Assembly (NCBI RefSeq): GCF_029867415.1
Contig: NC_081186.1
Location: 26,911,915-26,975,914, forward strand
DNA from: Vicia villosa
Lineage: Eukaryota; Streptophyta; Magnoliopsida; Fabales; Fabaceae
Direction: 5' to 3'
Length of the DNA: 64,000 nt
A program made the position numbers and the translations under genes. Positions within the stretch are counted from its first letter, which is position 1; each line of letters begins with the position of its first letter. Positions 1-11,641 of the stretch are shown here, piece after piece. Below the pieces are notes generated by a model, which saw nothing but the letters and a program-made list of their open reading frames with translations, made no database searches and had not been told where the DNA came from.

Positions 1-1472
1 TCGGCTAACTAGTTTATGTTTATTTTGTGTTTTTTAGGTGAACGAGTTACATTCACACTCCGCTGCTCGACCTTTGGAGACTTATGCTGGGAATGAAGCA
101 GAAATAACAAGTTCTTAAGAAACGAAAATCAAAGAGTGTGGTTTGTGTTTTAAAGAATACATGAGGAAAACCTAAACTAAGGGGGAAAGCTTGCTACCTA
201 ATGTTATCATACAAAGGGTACAAGTATAAACTAAGCTAGCAACCTACGGGGAAAAGCGAATGCAAACAAGAATATCACACAAACGAGCTCCGCTCGTAAA
301 GCAAACAAACCAATGACACTGGCCGAGTGGTAGAAAAGCGGTCCCGCCATAGCCAAGGGGAGCAACTCAACCCAAGTCAACCAAGCATTAAACCTCGCGA
401 AAATGATCGGGCGATAGACAAGAGGAGCGGATCCCTCTCAACAACCAAGCCGTCACGAATCGGAAAGGAAAATGGTGCGTGCGTACACCGAGCATCAACG
501 TCGAGCGACGCGAGCTATAGGAAAGGCGGGGGTCCGGCTACATGAACCCTTTTCCTGACATACTCGATAACAAGATATTGTGCAGGTTCGGAAGCGAGCA
601 ACACGTAGCGTGTGCATACCGAACGGACTCGATGAGACTAGGCGGGGGTTGATTGCTAACCCTTTCCGCGTGCCTTCCATGAGGACTTAACAGAGTGCCA
701 TATAGGACTTATTACACCGTGACTCCCTGCCGCAAAGCACAAATATAAACTTACCAACAAAAATAGAGCCTCTTTCGAGGACTTGGCCAGATGCATGTCT
801 AAGTCCTACTTCTCATGTTAAAGGATGATGCAAGAAAGCGATAAAGTGCGAGAAAAAATAAAATGAAACGGGATCAATACCAAACGGATGATGATCCGTA
901 AACTAAAGCGAAGAGAGCAAGGAAACTAAGGATCCCGCGAGCGAGCTAGCAAAGCCAAAAGTAAATGGTCAGCACACCGATTAGCCATGAAAGCACACAA
1001 AGGTCGACATGCGCGTCGAGTATAATCACAATACACCTGCAAGAGGAAGAAGCAAACCAAACAAGCAGATATAAAGTAAAAGGATCGTGTCTCCAGGATG
1101 AGAACACGACACGAGTGAATAGAATTGTGTCACGCAAGTGAAGCGAGACACTCGAGCAATAAGTGTCGATCGGTGACTATCCAAAAGCCTTGCACACTAG
1201 CACACAAGTTAGAGATAACAAACACCGCAACCGGAATTGCGTTATCGCTATAAACCAAAAGAAATTAGCAAGTAATGTAAACATGAAATGGACGATGAAA
1301 CATCAAAGAGAAATCAAACATGAATGATCTACAAATTAATGAAAACCAAGTATCTAATAAGGTAGTACATCTCATAAGCTTTCTGTCGATATAAAGAACG
1401 TGCAAATCGGAGCTACGAGTAAAACGTTATGCAAGATAGAAGTTAACAAAGAAAACACAAAAATAACACACA

Positions 1473-1719
1473 GGAACCGGTTCCTGCCTGGGACAACCCG
1501 GTTCCTGGTACAACAAACCAGAGAACAAACCAACGAAGCAACTGGGAACCGGTTCCCACCTAGGGACAACCCGGTTCCTGGCACAAAATCACAAAGGCAA
1601 AAACAACGCAAGAACCGGTTCCCACCTAGGGACAACCCGGTTCCCAGTACAAAAACACAGAAAGACAGCAATTTTGGATTGAGTGGGAACCGGTTCCCGA
1701 CTGGGACGAACCGGTTCCT
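1473..1719. repeat. Four-unit array of AACCGGTT palindromes
   Basis: Four direct units start near 1473, 1545, 1612 and 1686, about 72 bp apart. Each contains two GGAACCGGTTCC-like or AACCGGTTCC palindromes separated by roughly 15 bp. The surrounding DNA is AT-rich, so the array stands out. Open frames across it on both strands are by-products of the repeat. Confidence 0.85.
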
Positions 1720-2559
1720 ACCATGGAAAAACAGAATTTTAAGCATTTTTAAAGCCTCGGAACCATTCGCACTCAATCCAAAACCATGCTGACTCGAAAT
1801 TAATCACAAACGAACATCAAATTATGAATTAAGCACGAGTTTACAAGTCAAACGAGCCTAATTATGCAAAGCGCGACACGTCAAGCAAGGCAAATATCAA
1901 GCAAAAGTGCAACACATGCATTTGTACAAACACTTTGAGTGCGTCGCAAGCCATATACATGAACGTTAACAATTATGCACACGAAACCATCAACGAATCA
2001 TAGATCCGAACACGAATATCACAATTCATCAACGCACATCAATTATATGCAATAAACATCAAATCTAACCACAATTCACATGAACATTATCGATTTGAGC
2101 AACAACAAACAAATTCACCGATCAATCATCATCAATCATCCGTAAATCAAGAACAAGGTATAGATATAGATCCAAATTCATATATTGATCAACAATTAAT
2201 AACTTAATTCAAGATTCGAAGCTTACCGGATGAAGATCTAACCGAAGTGCAAACACGAACTCGATACGAACGCGAACACGACACGAATGCAATGCGAACG
2301 AGAAAACGAGATCCGAAGGGAGAGAGGGAGAGGGCGCGCGCGAGATACTAGTGAGAGGAAGAGAAATTCGAACTCCGATCCTTGATTCTTCAATCCATCT
2401 TCTTGATCTTGATGGAAATTGATGAGTTTTGATGAAAGTTTTATGTAATTTGAGGTTTTGATCCAAGAGAATTGAGAGAGAATTGAGAGAAAGTGTTTTT
2501 GATCTTTTGGTGAATTGAAATTATGAGAGTTCCCCCTTTGATTTGTGAAGAGCAATAAG

Positions 2560-2569
2560 TTTATATATT
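2560..2569 (-). promoter_or_regulatory. Candidate TATA box of the minus-strand LTR
   Basis: The minus strand reads AATATATAAA here. It is followed by a CT-rich leader of about 330 nt and then a strong splice-donor-like CCG|GTAAGC at 2226. This is the arrangement expected around an LTR transcription start. No transcript evidence is available. Confidence 0.45.
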
Positions 2570-4257
2570 GTCAACGCGAAATGTCCAAATTGCCCTCAGT
2601 GCGTCTCATTTTGGCTCGTTTTTAAGGAAACTCGGTTCGGCTCTAAATTCCGGAACGAAACCAATGCCACTGTGAAGCTGACCAAATTCGTGACTCATCG
2701 CCGCGAGAATTGTCTCAATCCGATAAGCGATGAAGAAAATACGCCCGTTTGAATGACGAGAAACGCCAATTCATCTGGTGCGACTGTGCAGAATTTTGCG
2801 TGTACCGCTCAAAGAACTCGATAAAACTCCATCTTCGGCTCAAAATCTGAACAACCATGTGTGATGAAGAATCGATGCTAACGAAATTTCCGAAAGAATG
2901 CCGCCAGAATGGGCTTCATATGATAAAAATCGAAGAAGTTATGAATTTTCAAACTCGGCGTGACATACTCGAAAACACACTTTTCACCAAAAGATTACGC
3001 CGTTCTTTAAAATGCTGGGAGTTTTTAGTGCATAATCAGCCGACGGTCCGAACATATGAAAACTTGGTAATGATGGTACGGAGCTCCAGTTTAATTTTCG
3101 AACGAATCCGACGAGCGGATTGTGAGATATGAATTTTCCGAGGCCCGAAACCCTACATTCAACACTATTTTTCACTGTGAAACCTCAAGTAATTTGCAAA
3201 TATGACAACCTTCCTCAAAGAATTGGCTTCCGAGCCAAACACGAAACTTGTAGATATCGTCGCAACAGTCAGGCCATCGCGGGAATTCAGCCCATATCAC
3301 CTTCATAATAAGACTTATGAATTTTCTCGTATTTCCACTATTTAGACCATTTTTCACATTGCGCTTCTTTAGAACCACAAGAACTCTTTATTAATTTTCT
3401 TCAATTTTTGAACGACGAAATAAACATCATTAATAACTTATAGCTCAAATTAAGAGGGAAAATTTTGGGGTGCAACAAGCTTTTCAAGGAATTAGCTTGA
3501 AATGATGAATGGAAAATATAAGACGCATCTTCATATCATCAAGCGCCGCACCCTCTGTTCAACTATCCTGCTGAACACACTCATTATAGCAAAGTTGCTC
3601 CTTTACATTAAATACTTACACCAGAAGTAAGATGTCATAACATTGTGTCTGACATTTGTACTACTAGTATTTACAACAAGGTTTATCTCTTTCTTCAATA
3701 GACCCTTGTCTACTAACTTATCTCCTCCAGAAATGATCAACTGATGACCTCTTGACCCTAGAAGCATGGACAAAGAGATTGCCACAATCTCAACATACAG
3801 AACTGCGACTTCTTGAACTTTGTTAAGCATAACCTTACCATGTTTGGATCAGATCATGGTCTGCTTAAGAAAATTCGAAATCCTTCTTGATATAGTGTTA
3901 CTCAATCTCACACATTGATTAACATGCTCCTTGAACCGGAAGGATTCTCCTTTATCCTTAGCTGTGTTGATCAGATCATAAAACTTTTGTCTTCATAGTT
4001 GATCAGTCACCATTTATACTAAATATTTGAGTCACAAAAGCGCCAAGAAACCATGATTAACTGTATAACTTTGTTATTTTCTGGTAAATTTTAAGTCATT
4101 TTTAGTTTAGTCTTTATTGTTACTTTTTAAGTGATTACTGTCAGTTTTTACACGTTTGGTATGTGTAGCATGTCTGTGCAGGTTCTAAAGATCGTAGTAT
4201 CAAAGAATGCTTGGATCAAAGACAGCAACAAAAGAAGAAAACCACATGCCCTGCCTG

Positions 4258-4525
4258 TACGCGTATCATACGCGTATGCCTAGAAGAAAAGAAGAAAAAA
4301 CAGTCTCACTGCCTGTACGCGTATGCCTAGGAGAAAAGGAGGAAAAACAGGCTCCCTGCCTATACGCGTACCATACGCGTATGATGATTAGAAAAACAGG
4401 CAACCTGCCTGTACGCGTACCATACGCGTATGCTTTGCTGCATGATGTCACCTATCTGCCCTTTTTCGTACATTACGCGTATGACTTGTTGCCTCCAAAT
4501 GAGATATGCGTACCATACGCGTATG
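4258..4525. repeat. TACGCGTA palindrome array in the U3 of Athila-1 (5' copy)
   Basis: At least six occurrences of TACGCGTA or close variants, mostly paired as TACGCGTAYCATACGCGTA, are spaced 40-70 bp apart and end 36 nt before the TATA box. The equivalent array in the 3' LTR is at 14567-14835 and a third one is internal at 11196-11491. ACGCGT fits the VCGCGB consensus bound by plant CAMTA factors; any binding is inference. Confidence 0.9.
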
Positions 4526-4560
4526 GTGGCCCAAAATCTTCTGAAAAGCCCAGTACGTGC

Positions 4561-4569
4561 CTATATAAA
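4561..4569 (+). promoter_or_regulatory. TATA box of the Athila-1 5' LTR
   Basis: CTATATAAA lies immediately downstream of the palindrome array and is repeated at 14871-14879 in the 3' LTR. It is the best core promoter candidate for the genomic RNA. Confidence 0.7.
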
Positions 4570-5424
4570 CCAGGAATGCGAATTTCACCAGGTTGGACAA
4601 TTTTTGGGAGCGAATTTGCGATTGAAAGGCTGGAGAACAGAGTTTTCAGTGGAGATTCGTGATTGATCATCCTTGCAGATTAAATTCGTCAAGAATTCTG
4701 TAATGAAAACAATCTTGATTTTTATTTTATTTTCTGTTATGAGTAGCTAAACCCCCAATTGCTAAGGGGGGTGACCCTGATTCTGAATGTATTGAATTCG
4801 AATTTGTTACTGCAGTAATTTTATTATTCATTGTTAAATTGATTTGTTCTTGTTATCGTTCTTAATGCGTAAACCGTCGGAAAATGGATTATGAGTTTTT
4901 ATAAATATTGAGCTGGGCAGCCATTGTTCATCGACCTGAATAAGAACATTTGATAATAAATATTATCTAGGACTAGAAATATTTTATCTTAACCGGAGAA
5001 TTCTCGATATTTAATTGCTTGATCATTACTGTAATTGACTATGGACATAGAAGTTAGGGTGTGTGTTCAAAGATCTTCTCACTAAGGATTTAGGATTAGA
5101 TGATCTAGAGAACCGGTAATCATTTGTTGTGAATTATATTATTGCACTGATAAGTCGAAATTATTGCAGGCAGAATCATTCACCTACCCCTAGCATATTA
5201 CTCATATCTGTTATTTGTTTAACTATTTTACTCGCTCTTTCTGAACTACATATTTTGATTATTTTATTACCAACCAAACCAATTACCAGTGATCTTTTGT
5301 TTAATTGAAATCATTTTCCAACTCTATATCCTCAAGCAGTCCTTGAGATCGACATTCGGAGAAAACTCCTTTTATAACTACAATAGGCAAAAATAGTACA
5401 CTTGCTATTTTCCTATCAAGTTTT

Positions 5425-5442
5425 TGGCGCCGTTGCCGGGGA
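5425..5442 (+). other. Primer binding site of Athila-1
   Basis: TGGCGCCGTTGCCGGGGA begins 7 nt after the 5' LTR. It is the Athila-type PBS and is complementary to the 3' end of what I take to be plant tRNA-Asp. The same sequence occurs on the minus strand in Athila-2. Confidence 0.9.
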
Positions 5443-5558
5443 CTGCCAAAGATAATAGAGTTAACAGAATTATTTCAATTAAAATTTTGTTGCTCTGCGA
5501 CTAAAATTTTATTATTATAGTTACTTTTGTACTTTTATCATACTAACCTCTGTCTAAT

Positions 5559-7289
5559 ATGTTTATGCGAGGTAAGGCCTCAGCTGGTTTTCATTTTGAC
5601 GCAGAACCCGAAAGATCTTTGCGTGCTAGGCTTCGACAGGCTAAACGAGAAAGACTGGCAGAATCAGAAAGAGAGGAAGAAATCATTGTTCACTCCGAAC
5701 ATTCAGATTCTGAGTCAGATACAGGTTCACATCCAGAAGTTCATATCATGGCTGACTTACCTCCTCTGGAAAGACTTTTGGGTGATTATGGCAGAGAAAA
5801 TAATCCAGCAGTGAGATTGACAATAGTCAATCAACCGGTAAATGTTGCTCACTTCCAGTTGCACCCGTCAACCATTCGTCAGCTGGAAAGTAAACCTTTT
5901 TCAGGAAAAGTCAATGAAGATGCCAACAAGCACCTACAAAAGTTCCTGACGATGAACACGTCATTAAAAATTGAGGGACACTCAGAAGAGGCAAAACGGT
6001 TGGTCATGTTTCCATTCACCTTATCTGAAGACGCCGAAGAATGGTTTTATTCCCTACCTGCAGGAAGTATTACTACTTGGCAACAAATGGAAACAACATT
6101 TCTGAATGAGTATTTTCCAGCTTCTGTGTATATCCGCAAGAGGTATGACATTTTGAATTTTAAACAGAAGGATGGAGAGTCACTTGGAGATGCGTACAAA
6201 AGGTTTAAGAGGTGTTTAGTTGCATGTCCCACTCATAATATGGACACAACTGAACAAATGCAAAACTTTGTGAATGGGTTGAAATTGAAGACAAAGCAAC
6301 TTATTGATACAGCTGCCGGTGGCTCAACTAATTTCTCAACAGCCACTGGTATTAAGAAGATTATTGAGGCTATTGCTGCAAATGAGCATTTGGAGCTCTA
6401 TGACCGTACTGTGAGTCAACCTGAAGGAAAAATTGATTTAAAACTGGCAAATCAGGTTGTGAACATGGAAGATCAAATTAAAGCTGAAGTGGAGAGAAGA
6501 CTGAAAGGTATGAATTTAGGTACTCATACAGTAGCTCAAGTTCAACCTGCTCAAGCGATGGTCTGTGAAATTTGTGGTGGACCATAATTTGCCATTCATT
6601 GTGTTGATACTGCGGAACAAGTGGAGGCTATAAAGTTCTTGAGGCAAAATAACCCCTACTCCAACACTTATAATCCAGGGTGGAAAAATCATCCAAATTT
6701 TTCGTGGAAGGATCAACAGGGTAATGTCCCAAAGCAAGTTCCTCAACAGCAACAGTATATGCCTCAGCAACAACCACCTTACCAGCAACAATATCAGCCA
6801 CCTCAGCAATCCTATCAGCAACAAGGGCCGAAGAAAGCAGATTGGGAGATTGCCATTGAAAAAATGGCAGTGCAGAATGTTAAATTCCAGGAAGAGATAA
6901 GGAATAACCAAAGGAACACTAATGCTTCTATCAAAAATCTTGAACTTTAACTTGGGCAGATAGCACAACAGATCACGAGTTCTCAAGCACCAGGTGCTTT
7001 ACCAAGTGCAACTGTGACAAATCCAAGAGAGCATAATAATGTGAATGCAGTAACTACAAGAAGTGGAAAAGCAACTGAAGTCCTTGAAAAGAAAGTTGAG
7101 GAAGAAGATACACTGCTTGAAGTGGATCTTGAGATCTTAGAAAATAAAACACCACCTACAGAAGAAGTCGTATTGAAGCCAGTTGTGAAGGAAAAGCCCA
7201 CTGAGCCAAAGCCCATAATAAAGCTCCCATTTCCACAAAGGAACAAGAAGCAGAAGCAGGACGAGAAAAACTTTCAGAAGTTTGTATAA
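5559..7289 (+). pseudogene. Athila-1 gag (three internal stops)
   Basis: The frame starts at ATG 5559, 117 nt after the PBS, and continues in one phase into pol. It encodes the capsid precursor that packages element RNA. The retrotransposon gag core lies around residues 90-240 (motif EEWFYSLPAGSI, then FLNEYFP). A Cys/His cluster follows (CEIC ... HC), and then a glutamine/proline-rich segment (6720-6830). In-frame stops fall at 6585-6587 (inside the Cys/His cluster), 6948-6950 and 7287-7289, with no frameshift between them. The context suggests that one was a Gln codon and one a Glu codon. Because every stop is a point change in an intact phase, these look like recent nonsense mutations rather than long decay. 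Confidence 0.9.
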
Positions 7290-10200
7290 ATGTTCAGGAA
7301 GTTGGAAATCAACATCCCATTCTCTGAGGCACTCGAGCAGATGCCTATTTATGCCAAATTCATGAAGGACATCATATCCAATAAGCGCACCACTGACACT
7401 GACTCTGTTATACTAACTGAAACTTGTAGTGCTATTTTGCAGGGTATGAAGATTCCAGTGAAAAAACCAGATAGAGGATCGGTTACTATTCCGTGCACCA
7501 TTGGAGATAGGTCCTTTAAAAGGGCTCTGATTGATTTGGGGGCTAGTGTGAGCCTTATGCCTTTGTCCATCTACAGGAAACTCGGGATTGGAAGAGTTCA
7601 AGACACCATAATGACACTTCAATTTGCCGATCACTCAGTGAAGAAACCATTTGGGATTGTTGAAGATGTTCTGGTTAAAGTTGATAAATTTGTTTTTCCT
7701 GTTGATTTTGTAATTCTGGAAATGCCAGAAGATGAGGAGATACCCCTGATTCTGGGTAGACCATTTTTAGAGACAGGTAGATGTATGATAGACATTGAGA
7801 ATGGTACTATGACTCTTAAGGTTTATGATGAGGAGCTGAAAATTAATGTGAGAAGCACTATGAAGCACAAAGAGGATGTAGGTACAAATCACTCAGTGGA
7901 AGTGATTAATCAGATAGTAGCCGATAACATTCAGAGTAGTTTTCCAGAATCACCGTTAGAAAGAGGTCTGTGCTTGTCAACTGAGGAGATGGAGGAGAGT
8001 GATAATGAGAAGGAAAAAGAAATTCTTGCTCTACTTGATGCACAACCACCTTGGTTGAAATCCAAACCACACCGGTGGGAGGATTTAAGAGGATCACCAA
8101 CAGAAACTGAAAAGGAAAACAAAACAGGTACAAGTTCTGAGTTAAAACAACTACCTGTTAATCTTAAATATGTTTTTCTAGAATCTGGAGAAAAATGTCC
8201 TGCTATTATCAATTCTGAGTTAAACGAAAAAGATGAAGAAAAGTTGATACAGGTACTTAAGAGGCACAGGAGTGCTATTGGTTGGACTATCGAGGATATA
8301 AAAGGAATCAGCCCCACGGTATGCATGCATAAAATACTGATGGAGGATAATCAGAAACCGGTAGTGCAACCTCAAAGGAGGTTAAATCCAGTAATGAAAG
8401 AAGTAGTGAGGAAAGAAGTTGTAAAGTTGTTAGAGGCGGAATTAATTTACCCTATTTCAGATAGTTCTTGGGTGAGTCCAGTACATGTGGTACCGAAGAA
8501 AGGAGGAACCACAATGATCTTGAATGAAAAAAATGAGCTGATTCCAACTCGCACAGTAACAGGGTGGCGAGTATGCATTGATTACAGAAGACTCAACACT
8601 GCGACAAGGAAGGATCATTTTCCTCTTCCTTTTATTGATCAGATGTTAGAGAGACTTGCAGGTTATGAGTATTACTGTTTTCTGGATGGATATTCGGGGT
8701 ACAATCAGATTGCTGTAGCTCCAGAAGATCAGGAGAAGACTGCATTCACATGCCCTTATGGTATTTTTGCTTACAGACGGATGCCATTTGGGTTATGCAA
8801 TGCCCCAACCACTTTTCACAGATGTATGACATCTATATTCGCCGACATGCTTGAAAAGCATATGGAGGTGTTTATGGATGATTTTTCTGTCTTTGGTTCT
8901 TCTTTTGATATTTGTTTAGCTAACTTATCTCTTGTTTTGAAAAGATGTCAGGAAACTAACCTTATTCTCAATTGGGAGAAATGCCATTTTATGGTGCAGG
9001 AAGGTATCGTGCTTGGCCACAAGATTTCCCATAAAGGAATTGAAGTGGACAAAGCCAAAGTGGAGGTGATAGCTAATCTTCCACCCCCCGTGAATGAAAA
9101 GGGGATAAGGAGTTTTTTAGGACATGCAGGCTTCTATCGCAGGTTTATCAGAGACTTCTCAAAAGTGGCCAAACCATTAACTGATTTGCTTGTCAAAGAC
9201 AAGCCCTTTAATTTTGATAGTAAGTGTTTAGCAGCTTTTGAGACTTTAAAGAGTAAGTTGAGTACTGCACCTGTGGTAATAGCCCCCGATTGGTCATTAC
9301 CTTTTGAAATAATGTGTGATGCAAGTGACATTGCTGTGAGGGCTGTTTTGGGACAAAGAAAGGACAAACTATTGCATGTGATATATTATGCTAGTCATGT
9401 CCTTAATCCGACCCAGATGAATTATGCAACTACCGAAAAGGAGTTGTTGGCCGTGGTTTATGCTTTTGAAAAATTCAGGTCTTATTTGCTTGGGTCTAAA
9501 GTTATTGTTTATACTGATCGTGCTGCTTTAAAGTATTTGTTTGCTAAGCAGGAATCAAAGCCTAGACTTTTGAGGTGGATACTTCTCCTTCAGGAATTTG
9601 ATCTTGAAATCAAAGATAAAAAGGGGTGTGGGAATACAGTTGCAGATCACTTATCTCGCATGACCCCGATTAAGGAAACTGAAGAGGAACATCCAATCCA
9701 AGACACTTTTGCTGATGAGAGAATCCTAGCTGTGACTGGAACCCCATGGTTTGCTGACTATGCAAATTACTTGGTAGGTGGAGTAATACCTGATGATTTT
9801 AGTGCTAACCAAAAGAAAAAGTTTCTTTATGATTGCATGTTTTATTTGTGGGATGACCCATTCCTATACAAAAGGGGAGTGGATGGCCTAATCAGAAGGT
9901 GTGTTACCGAAGAAGAGCAGAGAGATATACTGAGGGCTTGTCACGATTCCGAGTATGGAGGACACTTTAGTGGAGATAGAACAGCAGCAAAAGTCCTCCA
10001 ATCCGGGTTCTATTGGCCTACTCTATTCAAGGATGCCCACTACTTAGTCCGAGAATGTGATAGATGCCAAAGAACAGGTAACATTACAAGGAGAAACCAG
10101 ATGCCACAGAATGCCACGTTGGAGGTAGAACTATTTGATGTGTGGGGTATTGATTTTATGGGACCGTTTCCACCATCATTCGGAAAGAATTACATTTTGG

Positions 10201-11024
10201 TGGTGGTCGATTATGTGTCCAAGTGGGTAGAAGTTGTAGCATTAGCCACAAATGATGCTAAAGTAGTTGTGTGTTTTCTCAGACACAATATCTTTTCCCG
10301 GTTTGGGGTACCAAGAGCTTTGATTAGTGATGAAGGCACCCACTTTCTGAATAAGATTATGGAGAATATGTTAAGAAAGTACAATGTGAAGCACAAAATT
10401 GCAACGCCTTATCACCCTCAGACGAGTGGACAGGTGGAAGTTTCTAACAGGCAGATCAAACAAATATTGGAAAAGACTGTTAATGCTTCTAGGAAAGACT
10501 GGTCAGTAAAGTTAGACAACGCACTCTGGGCATACAAAACTGCTTTCAAGACACCAATAGGTATGTCTCCTTATCAATTGGTTTACAGTAAGGCTTGTCA
10601 TTTACCGCTCGAATTAGAGCATAAAGCGTTTTGGGCCACAAAATTCCTGAACTATGATCTTTTGAAAGCTGGTGAATCCTGAATTCTTCAACTCCATGAG
10701 TTAGAAGAGTTTAGGAACCAAGCTTATGAGAATGCCAAAATTTACAAAGAAAAAACCAAAAAATGGCATGATCAAAAGATTCAGAAAAAGGAATTTTGGG
10801 AAGGACAGTTGGTTCTGCTTTTCAATTCTAGGTTGAAGCTGTTTCCCGGAAAACTGAAGTCAAGATGGTCCGGACCATTTGTCGCTCACAAAGTATTTAA
10901 CCATGGAGCCATAGAGCTCAAGAATCAAGCAAATGGAGACACCTTCAAGGTAAACGGGCAACGATTAAAACCATACTATCAAGGCCAAGAGACTGGTTTG
11001 ATAGATGTTGTTCGTCTGTTATAA
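7290..11024 (+). pseudogene. Athila-1 pol: protease, reverse transcriptase, RNase H, integrase
   Basis: The phase is the same as gag. Residue numbers are from 7290. Aspartic protease: [11 protein letters not shown] with catalytic Asp at about residue 82, and the LILGRPFL flap-side motif. RT: conserved core about 360-590 with FMDDF at about 530. RNase H: MCDAS at about 677. Integrase: HHCC zinc finger from about 885, then catalytic Asp (VVVDYVSKW), Asp (ISDEGTHF) and Glu (GQVEVSN). DLGAS instead of DT/SGA is usual for Athila proteases. One in-frame TGA at 10680-10682 separates the integrase core from its C-terminal part (10683-11024). In the RNase H, the stretch after MCDAS reads AVRAVLGQ where the family usually has Gly for the Arg. 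Had it been intact, the product would do reverse transcription and integration. Confidence 0.93.
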
Positions 11025-11027
11025 TAA

Positions 11028-11085
11028 AATGGACGACCGTCGAGCCATGCGACGTTAAACGAAGCGCTTCTTGGGAGGAAACCCA
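11028..11085 (+). other. Conserved Athila post-pol motif
   Basis: Directly after pol there is a 31-nt block (11039-11069) that recurs with a single mismatch on the minus strand of Athila-2 at 38337-38367, followed in both by a TGGGAGG..AACCCA context. The two elements have unrelated LTRs, so this untranslated block is unusually conserved. Its function is unknown; a splice, packaging or structural RNA role is possible. Confidence 0.75.
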
Positions 11086-11195
11086 AGGGAGGTAACAGTT
11101 GTGTGAAATTTATTTTCATTTTTCATTTTGTGTGAAATTAATTTTCATTTTTATTTTTTTCAATAAATTGAGATTAGCTGCGCTAATACTGTCCG

Positions 11196-11513
11196 TACGC
11201 GTATCATACGCGTATAAGATGTTAGTGTCAGCAGTCCATACGCGTATCAAGAAGGAATACGCGTATCATATGCGTACGTGTGCCATACGCTCTCCATACG
11301 AGATCTGAGAAAAGCCATGCCAAGCAATACGCGTATCATACGCGTACAGTAACAGAAAGGAAGGGAATACGCGTACCGTACGTGTATGCCAACGGTAAGT
11401 ATAGCAGATACGCGTATGCCTCGTATCGTACGTGTTTTTGAGGATTTGCAGTTGAAAATACATTCTGCCCGTACGCGTACGATACGCGTATGCACTGTAC
11501 CGGATCTATAAAT
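11196..11513 (+). promoter_or_regulatory. Internal palindrome array plus TATA box upstream of ORF3
   Basis: A second TACGCGTA-type array (11196-11491) resembles the U3 array of this element's own LTR. CTATAAAT follows at 11506-11513, 15 nt after the last palindrome and about 130 nt before the ORF3 start codon. The leader also contains an acceptor-like TTTTTTCGCAG ending at 11600. ORF3 could therefore be expressed from an internal promoter or from a spliced subgenomic RNA. The sequence shows the architecture, not the activity. Confidence 0.55.
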
Positions 11514-11641
11514 GCTTTTCGTATGCTTTTCCATTCATTTCTCTAACAACCTCATACGCATTTTTTCGTATCACCTTTTGTTTCTCTGGTTTTTTCGCAG
11601 ATTTTCCAGATCTCACTCGTCTCTCACTCCCTCCCCACACT

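Larger units (their letters stand above)
1..3477 (-). mobile_element. LTR-type sequence of an Ogre/Tat-like Ty3/gypsy element, minus strand, left end outside window
   Basis: Read on the minus strand, this block begins at 3477 with TGTTGCACCCCAAAATTTTC, nearly the same start as the solo LTR at 49935. A TATA box follows about 910 nt in, then a pyrimidine-rich leader and a candidate splice donor (CCG|GTAAGC, GT at 2226-2225). No gag or pol is recognisable and open frames are short and unconvincing. I cannot see where the LTR ends: neither a PBS nor the GGCGACTCT motif typical of the other Ogre LTR ends here was found, so the left part may be LTR or 5' untranslated internal sequence. The flank at 3478 is decayed copia sequence, which suggests insertion into it. 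Confidence 0.6.
4000..5418 (+). repeat. Athila-1 5' LTR
   Basis: TG...CA ended, 1419 bp, nearly identical to 14309-15727. It contains a CGCG palindrome array (4258-4525) and a TATA box (4561-4569). The downstream part is AT-rich and has no coding signal. The two LTRs differ by an 11-bp module present at different array positions, which suggests slippage or gene conversion in the array. Confidence 0.97.

Noticed and set aside
1372..1792. Open frames of about 130 codons on both strands across the AACCGGTT array
   Set aside because: By-product of the repeat; symmetrical on both strands and inside LTR-type sequence.
4207..4670. Open frames on both strands across the TACGCGTA arrays (also 14440-14980 and 11247-11534)
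   Set aside because: They exist because the palindromic repeat has no stop in several frames. They lie in LTR U3 or an untranslated spacer and have no domain.
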